In this document: positions 60,157-64,000 of the stretch, one piece after another
Position numbering within the stretch: the first letter of the stretch is position 1
Layout: each line of letters starts with the position of its first letter
Origin: Bacteroidota bacterium
GTDB taxonomy: Bacteria > Bacteroidota > Bacteroidia > B-17B0 > Aurantibacillaceae
Assembly: GCA_016711805.1 (NCBI GenBank)
Contig: JADJSH010000003.1
Span: forward strand, 272,563-336,562
Reading direction: 5' to 3'
DNA: 64,000 nt
Made by a program: the position numbers and the translations under genes
The notes under the pieces: model-generated
Told to the model about the DNA's origin: nothing
Databases searched by the model: none
Seen by the model: only the letters and a program-made list of their open reading frames with translations

Positions 60157-60420
60157 GGCATGCGGACTTGACCGAGCGGAGCGAGTCCCGCAAAAAAGTG
60201 CTAAAAGCACACCATTTTGTGTGGGCGGATAATTTAGCTTATTTGGTTTTGCCTGCCTTTTGCAAAAACAAATGTGCTAAATTATGGGATAGCAAAAACA
60301 GCTTTGTCAAGCCGATAAGACTGTTCGGTTTCTGTACACAGGTCTACCGAGTTTAGTGAGGTCTAAATGAAGTTTTGTGTCTAAAGTTAGAGTTTGATTT
60401 TTCTGTCGGCTGGTTGCAGG
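60157..60420. repeat. C20 shell, conserved right end (B element copy 4)
   Basis: Matches copy 1. Hairpin at 60230-60284 with the TTA/TGT internal loop; the second hairpin near 60299-60314 is slightly degenerate. Ends with CAGGTAAC. Lies 36 bases after the stop of the C20 gene. Confidence 0.75.
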
Positions 60421-60604
60421 TAACGTTTTGGAGCTTTGCCTAGTGCGGTTTGAAACACTCTGCCGTCTACCCGCACAATGTTTATTAGTTGCCGAAATAC
60501 CTGTACTCTTTTTTTGCTTACATGAAAATACAACTTTCTGCGTAGCAGGCAAAACTGTAAGCAAAAAACTTTGATGTCCGCCCGCTGACGCAAAGGTGCT
60601 GTTA
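60421..60604 (-). repeat. attC-like site R21
   Basis: Long 184-bp variant like R7. Left signature CAGGTAAC (C20), right GTTACCTG (C21). The arms pair only partly (CTTTGC common, then CTAGTGCGG against GTCAGCGGG). No clear internal promoter. Confidence 0.85.
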
Positions 60605-61130
60605 CCTGATGCCAGCCGCATTTAGTGAGAAAAGTAACTATACAACAATGTGTTTCTAATTACGAAACCATATGTCTGACAGAAACCGAATGCCACCCAA
60701 AGCAATTTGTGAAAATTGCCAGTGCGCAGGAAAACTTGCAAAGCTTTTTTGCAAAATTTGGATTGTGCGGCTCGCGTTTGCGTTTCGCAAATGGGCTTGG
60801 CAAGTTATGCGAAGACAAAAACCTGAAACGCTGTCAGAGTTCCCTAAAGTGCTGTCAGAGTTCCATAAAACCCTGTGCTAGTTTTCTAAAACGCTGTCAG
60901 AATTCTCTAAACCCCTGCACGAGTTTTCTAAGTCCCTCCGCTAGTTCTCTAACGCCCTGTCAGAGTTTTCTAAAACCCTGTGCAAGTTCCCTAAAGCGCT
61001 GTCAGAGTTCTCTAACGCCCTGTGGTAGTTTTCTAAATCACTGTGCTAGTTCCCTAAAACGCTGTCAGCGTTTTCTACGTTATGCTTGTCTGAACACAGG
61101 TCGGCATAACAGCAAACAAAAACCCTCCGT
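60605..61130. repeat. C21 shell, conserved left end with 21-bp minisatellite
   Basis: Starts as C7 and C20. The minisatellite at 60827-61078 has exactly twelve 21-bp units. The frame at 60625-61167 is open across it but only because 21 is a multiple of three; it is not considered a gene. Confidence 0.78.
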
Positions 61131-61160
61131 TATATATTTCAATAACGGAGGGTCTTTTAC
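61121..61160 (-). terminator. Terminator after the damaged 258-residue-type gene
   Basis: ACCCTCCGTTAT pairs with ATAACGGAGGGT around eight bases, with T-rich flanks. A degenerate version is at 23590-23635 in C7. Confidence 0.8.
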
Positions 61161-61185
61161 TTTATGACTTATTTACTTTTTAGGA

Positions 61186-61946
61186 CTAGCGACCTTTTGT
61201 AAATTTTATCTTAGAGATTTGTTTGTACTCTGGACTTGTTGCACCGAATACTGATTTTACATAAGCCTTTACGTATTTTACTGTATCAAATAATCCAGTT
61301 CCTGCTAAGTAAAAGAGTTTTTGTTTCTTAAGATACGAGCATTACTGTATGCTGTTGCATTAATAACATTTGTATTGGTTGTTGCTAAAGTTGTCATTAA
61401 TGTATTTAAACCTTGGTAGTTTTAATGCTGTTTCATTTGGTAAGTATAATGGCTCTGTGTTAAGCAAAGCAATTATTTTACTGTAATGATCCATATAACT
61501 ATCGTAACTTAATTGAGCTGCCGAGATGCTAGTATCTGTTGGCTCAGGTAATGGGTCGGTTAAGTTTGGATTAATTACTTTCCTGAATCTGCTTTAGTTA
61601 ATTTGCTACCAGCACGTTTACCTTACTTTACGATTTAATGTTTTGAAATCGTTTATTGTTTGGTCGGATGCACCGCTTGCTACTAAAGCGTTAGGATTTT
61701 TTGTTCTAGAGGTCTTAATGGTTCAAAAGCGATTTCACGAGCGTTAGTTGCATTGTGAAATGCAGTTAAGGTTGTGTTGACTGATTGGATATTTGATTTT
61801 GATGTTGTAAGCAGGTATTTAAACCTGCTATTTTAATTGATGTTTTTGACGGATTGCCAGGTTGCTCCGTAACCAACGCAATAAGAGATTAAATCTTCTA
61901 AGTTTGCGACATTTTTTGAATGTCCTGTTTCATAATAGGTACTCAT
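61186..61946 (-). pseudogene. C21: frameshifted homologue of the 258-residue shell protein
   Basis: Start MSTYYETGHSKNVANLEDLI at 61946 and stop at 61186-61188. About five frame changes lie between. It is a diverged relative of 47896-48672, not a recent copy. Flanked by the same kind of hairpins (61121-61160 and 62131-62155). Confidence 0.78.
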
Positions 61947-62203
61947 AATATTAAGTTTTAAAATTTGAATTTAATTTTCGATGTTCAGTTTTCTTTAAGA
62001 AAATGAGCAAGGAAGAAAAAGTTCGGGTACTTAACATATTTTAGGTGGCATATTATTTTTGTTTATTACTTCGGGAATAACGAAACACTGTGCCAATTAG
62101 TACAAATGAAATTGTAAGGAATGTTAAAACAAAAAAAGCCACTTTGTAAGTGGCTAGTTTTTGAGAATAACTGGTAATTATTTTCCGTTAGGGATAGAAG
62201 TGG
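61947..62203. other. Spacer with conserved hairpin
   Basis: Contains the hairpin at 62131-62155 (AAAGCCACTT/AAGTGGCTA) and the stretch near 62035-62067 also found upstream of the C18 copy. Nothing else seen. Confidence 0.5.
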
Positions 62204-63813
62204 TTATTTAATACATAATTTTTTTTTCCATTCTGACACGTCATCATCTGGCACGGCCATCGTAAGAATTTTTCTCGGTCTCGTAATTGCTACATAAATA
62301 TTTCTTAATTCTTCATGTTCCCCATCACTTTGTAACCATTTTTTAACATTGTAATATAGTTAGATTTACTACCGGGTTTTTTCCAACCAATAGTAGCACT
62401 GCTTCAAAAGTATTGCCCTTTAACAGAGGGAATTGTGCCATAGTAAAACGGAGAACATCTTGCGAATTCAAATCATTACCAAAAAGTTCATAATTTTAAT
62501 ATCAGAATTTGAGAATTTACTTGAAGTTTAATGTTTATTTTATTGCTAATCAAGTTTGGTTTGGATTCATTTATCCAATCAACAAGTGTTTTGTCTTTTA
62601 CTTTGACATGATGATTTTTATCTGCCCATGGGATATTCTGATAATCAAACTTATCTATGTTTAATCCTAAATATTTTGCGTAATCTTTGCCTCTATATAA
62701 TACAGCGACATTTTTTTTATTTATTGTTATATTATTCTGTTCACAATTGGCAAAGAAGTTGGAAATAATTAAATCAAAGCTTTGTTTGCTTTCAGATGGC
62801 GAAAATAAGATATTCCTCTGACTTTGCCTTTTTCTTTCGGCCATTTAAACCCATATATTTCAGGAACATATTCATATTTTTTAACGTCAGGATTAATAGA
62901 ATTCGAAGTGGGGAATGAAGAAAGATGACAAGTAACATTACATATATTCTGAGAGCTTCGTCTATTTTCATTTAGTTCAATTTTATCCCATTGGTTAAAT
63001 TTATTGTCAAAAAGTTCAGGTTTTGCAGTATTGCCCATTCAAAAATTGTGATCGCGGTCACCGATTAACATAATATTTTTCCGCACCTTTCTCATTCAGA
63101 ATTTCAATTATTCTCATTTGAATTTCATCGGTATCTTGTGCCTCATCAATAATGTAATAATCAAATTTGCTAGCTATATTCTGCTATTAGAGGATATTTC
63201 TCCTAATATTTTAGAATTACAATAAAGTTAGCATCTGATTGGTTTGCAAAACCTCGTTTAAACAAGTTTTGTTTAGACTTAACAATATTCTTTAGGTTAC
63301 CGTTTATTGATCCGTCTTTGTTATATTCTTGCCAAATAAAATGAAACGCTTGGAAGGGAGCCAAACGTAATAATTTTCCATCTTTAGAAAAAGTTGTCTT
63401 GTCAAAATATTGGTCATAGTCATTAGCGAATTTTTTTATACTCCAAGTAGAATGTGGTTGGCCAACAAGTTCAGGTCTTTTTTTACATCCCATAAGTAAG
63501 TTACCATAAGGTAGAAAAACGTAATTATTGATGAAACTATCTAATGTCCCAATATAATTAGGATGTTTTAGGGATTATTTGGTGTTTAAATCTATTTTAA
63601 TTTATTTGATATCTCTTCGCGAGCAATGTTAGTAAATGAAGGGCATGCGTCCTTTTTAGTAAACTCTTTTTTGTGATAAGAGCCTTGATATTCGGAGCCG
63701 CAACTGAGTAAGTCTTGCCGCTTCCAGGGCAGGCCTTTACAACTACGGTTCCTTTGTCTTAGTATAAAATCTTTTTGGTTCTCAGATAAATGCTGGAACA
63801 TATTATTGTTCAT
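62204..63813 (-). pseudogene. UvrD/GajB-like superfamily 1 helicase, frameshifted
   Basis: Read across frames this is about 536 residues with the SF1A helicase order: Walker A KACPGSGKTYSVAA (about 63700-63740), Walker B YYIIDEAQDTDEIQ (about 63120-63170), motif III-IV MLIGDRDH ... ELNENRRSSQNICN, and motif VI near the end RNIYVAITRPRKILTMAVP. The stop is TAA at 62204-62206. The ATG at 63811-63813 overlaps the end of the upstream gene by 11 bases. Length and partner fit GajB of Gabija anti-phage systems better than full-length UvrD (about 720 residues). At least six frameshifts are needed, so it is decayed or the sequence is poor here. Confidence 0.7.
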
Positions 63814-64000
63814 TAAGAGTTACCCAGCGTAAAGCATTCTCAATATAATTTGGGACTTTAAAAGCCGCTCTAAAGACATTCTTGTTTCAAGTAAAGGATA
63901 ATTTTCTGTGAAAGCTCCGATTTGTCTTTATTAGCATTTATTTTGTTTAATAATGATAAAGCTCGTTTTGAAATTGGCTCTGCAAGAGCAATGGAGTTAA
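63803..64000 (-). pseudogene. C-terminal end of a GajA-like (OLD-family) nuclease, cut by window and frameshifted
   Basis: Visible pieces are NSIALAEPISKRALSLLNKI and, after a frameshift near 63880, FKVPNYIENALRWVTLNEQ, ending at TAA 63803-63805. A helical end with V-P-x-Y-I-x-x-A-x-x-W-V is common at the end of OLD-family ATP-dependent nucleases (recall). The 11-base overlap with the helicase start is typical of gajA-gajB order. Most of the gene lies outside the window, so the call rests mainly on context. Confidence 0.4.

Larger units (their letters stand above)
18255..60604 (-). mobile_element. Integron-like gene cassette array (no integrase in window)
   Basis: Twenty full and one partial palindromic sites (R1-R21), all in the same orientation, separate units carrying mainly single minus-strand genes. 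Each unit starts with GTTAnnnn and ends with the reverse complement nnnnTAAC next to its own 3' palindrome. This is the layout of integron cassettes, where the start of a cassette pairs with the R'' box of its own attC. Duplicated units (C14/C19, C12/C18, C7/C20/C21) each keep the palindrome on the 3' side of the minus-strand gene, which fixes the polarity. The last shell, C21, runs past 60604 towards or beyond the window edge. The left end abuts the AIM24 operon. A tyrosine recombinase (IntI) is expected upstream, to the right, but was not seen. Confidence 0.7.

Noticed and set aside
18255..60604. The palindromes as scattered MITEs or REP elements
   Set aside because: MITEs insert in both orientations and have target duplications. 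Here all 21 share one orientation, the flanks pair per gene unit, and none lies inside an intact gene.
18255..60604. The palindromes as simple transcription terminators or riboswitches
   Set aside because: They lack T-runs, are far longer than terminators, and carry forward promoter motifs. Cargo functions are too varied for one ligand.
60827..61078. Regularly spaced 21-bp repeats as a CRISPR array
   Set aside because: Units are contiguous 21-mers with no separate unique spacers, no leader and no cas genes. They are minisatellites.
60625..61167. Open frame of 180 residues across the minisatellite, and a similar frame at 57039-57299
   Set aside because: They are open because 21 is a multiple of three. 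Composition is a low-complexity repeat, they start in non-coding shell ends, and the frame is not preserved between copies.

Overview
The window is AT-rich DNA from a Bacteroidota. The evidence is proteins with type IX secretion (T9SS) sorting domains of both A and B type, Bacteroidota-style promoters (TTTG, 19 bases, TAnnTTTG), a split feoA/feoB pair and a DUF6427-type membrane protein. The species cannot be named from the sequence.

Bases 1-17174 look like ordinary, intact chromosome: the end of a DUF6427-like membrane protein, feoA-feoB (ferrous iron uptake), cysQ, an alpha/beta hydrolase, an enoyl-CoA hydratase, 3-hydroxyanthranilate 3,4-dioxygenase, a 1701-residue T9SS adhesin-like protein, a HerA/YjgR-type ATPase, a putative metallopeptidase, and an operon of an M48 peptidase with three AIM24-family paralogues.

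From 18255 to at least 60604 the character changes. Twenty full copies and one truncated copy of a 164-184 bp imperfect palindrome lie in the same orientation. They separate one-gene (sometimes zero-gene) units whose smaller genes all read on the minus strand. Each unit has its own short terminal signature, GTTAnnnn at one end and its reverse complement nnnnTAAC at the other. The two arms of most palindromes pair with each other although their sequence differs between copies. Three sets of duplicated units show that a gene travels with the palindrome 3' of it. This is the architecture and polarity of an integron cassette array with attC sites. The sites here are long, and most carry a good promoter pointing into the next cassette. 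No integrase is in the window; with this polarity it would lie to the right. I call the sites attC-like and the array integron-like.

Cargo is mostly exported: lipoproteins, T9SS-sorted proteins, a membrane metallopeptidase, an exported methyltransferase-fold protein, and small proteins of unknown function. Five very large cassettes (C7, C12, C18, C20, C21) behave as shells. They have conserved ends, one with a 21-bp minisatellite and one with structured hairpins, but different interiors: giant T9SS proteins, an AraC-type regulator remnant, a recurring 258-residue protein and, at the right edge, a frameshifted UvrD-like helicase overlapping the end of another gene, which looks like a Gabija-type defence pair. 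Many large genes inside shells are frameshifted, often at homopolymers, so decay and sequence error cannot be separated here. Cassettes are numbered C0-C21 and attC-like sites R1-R21 from left to right.
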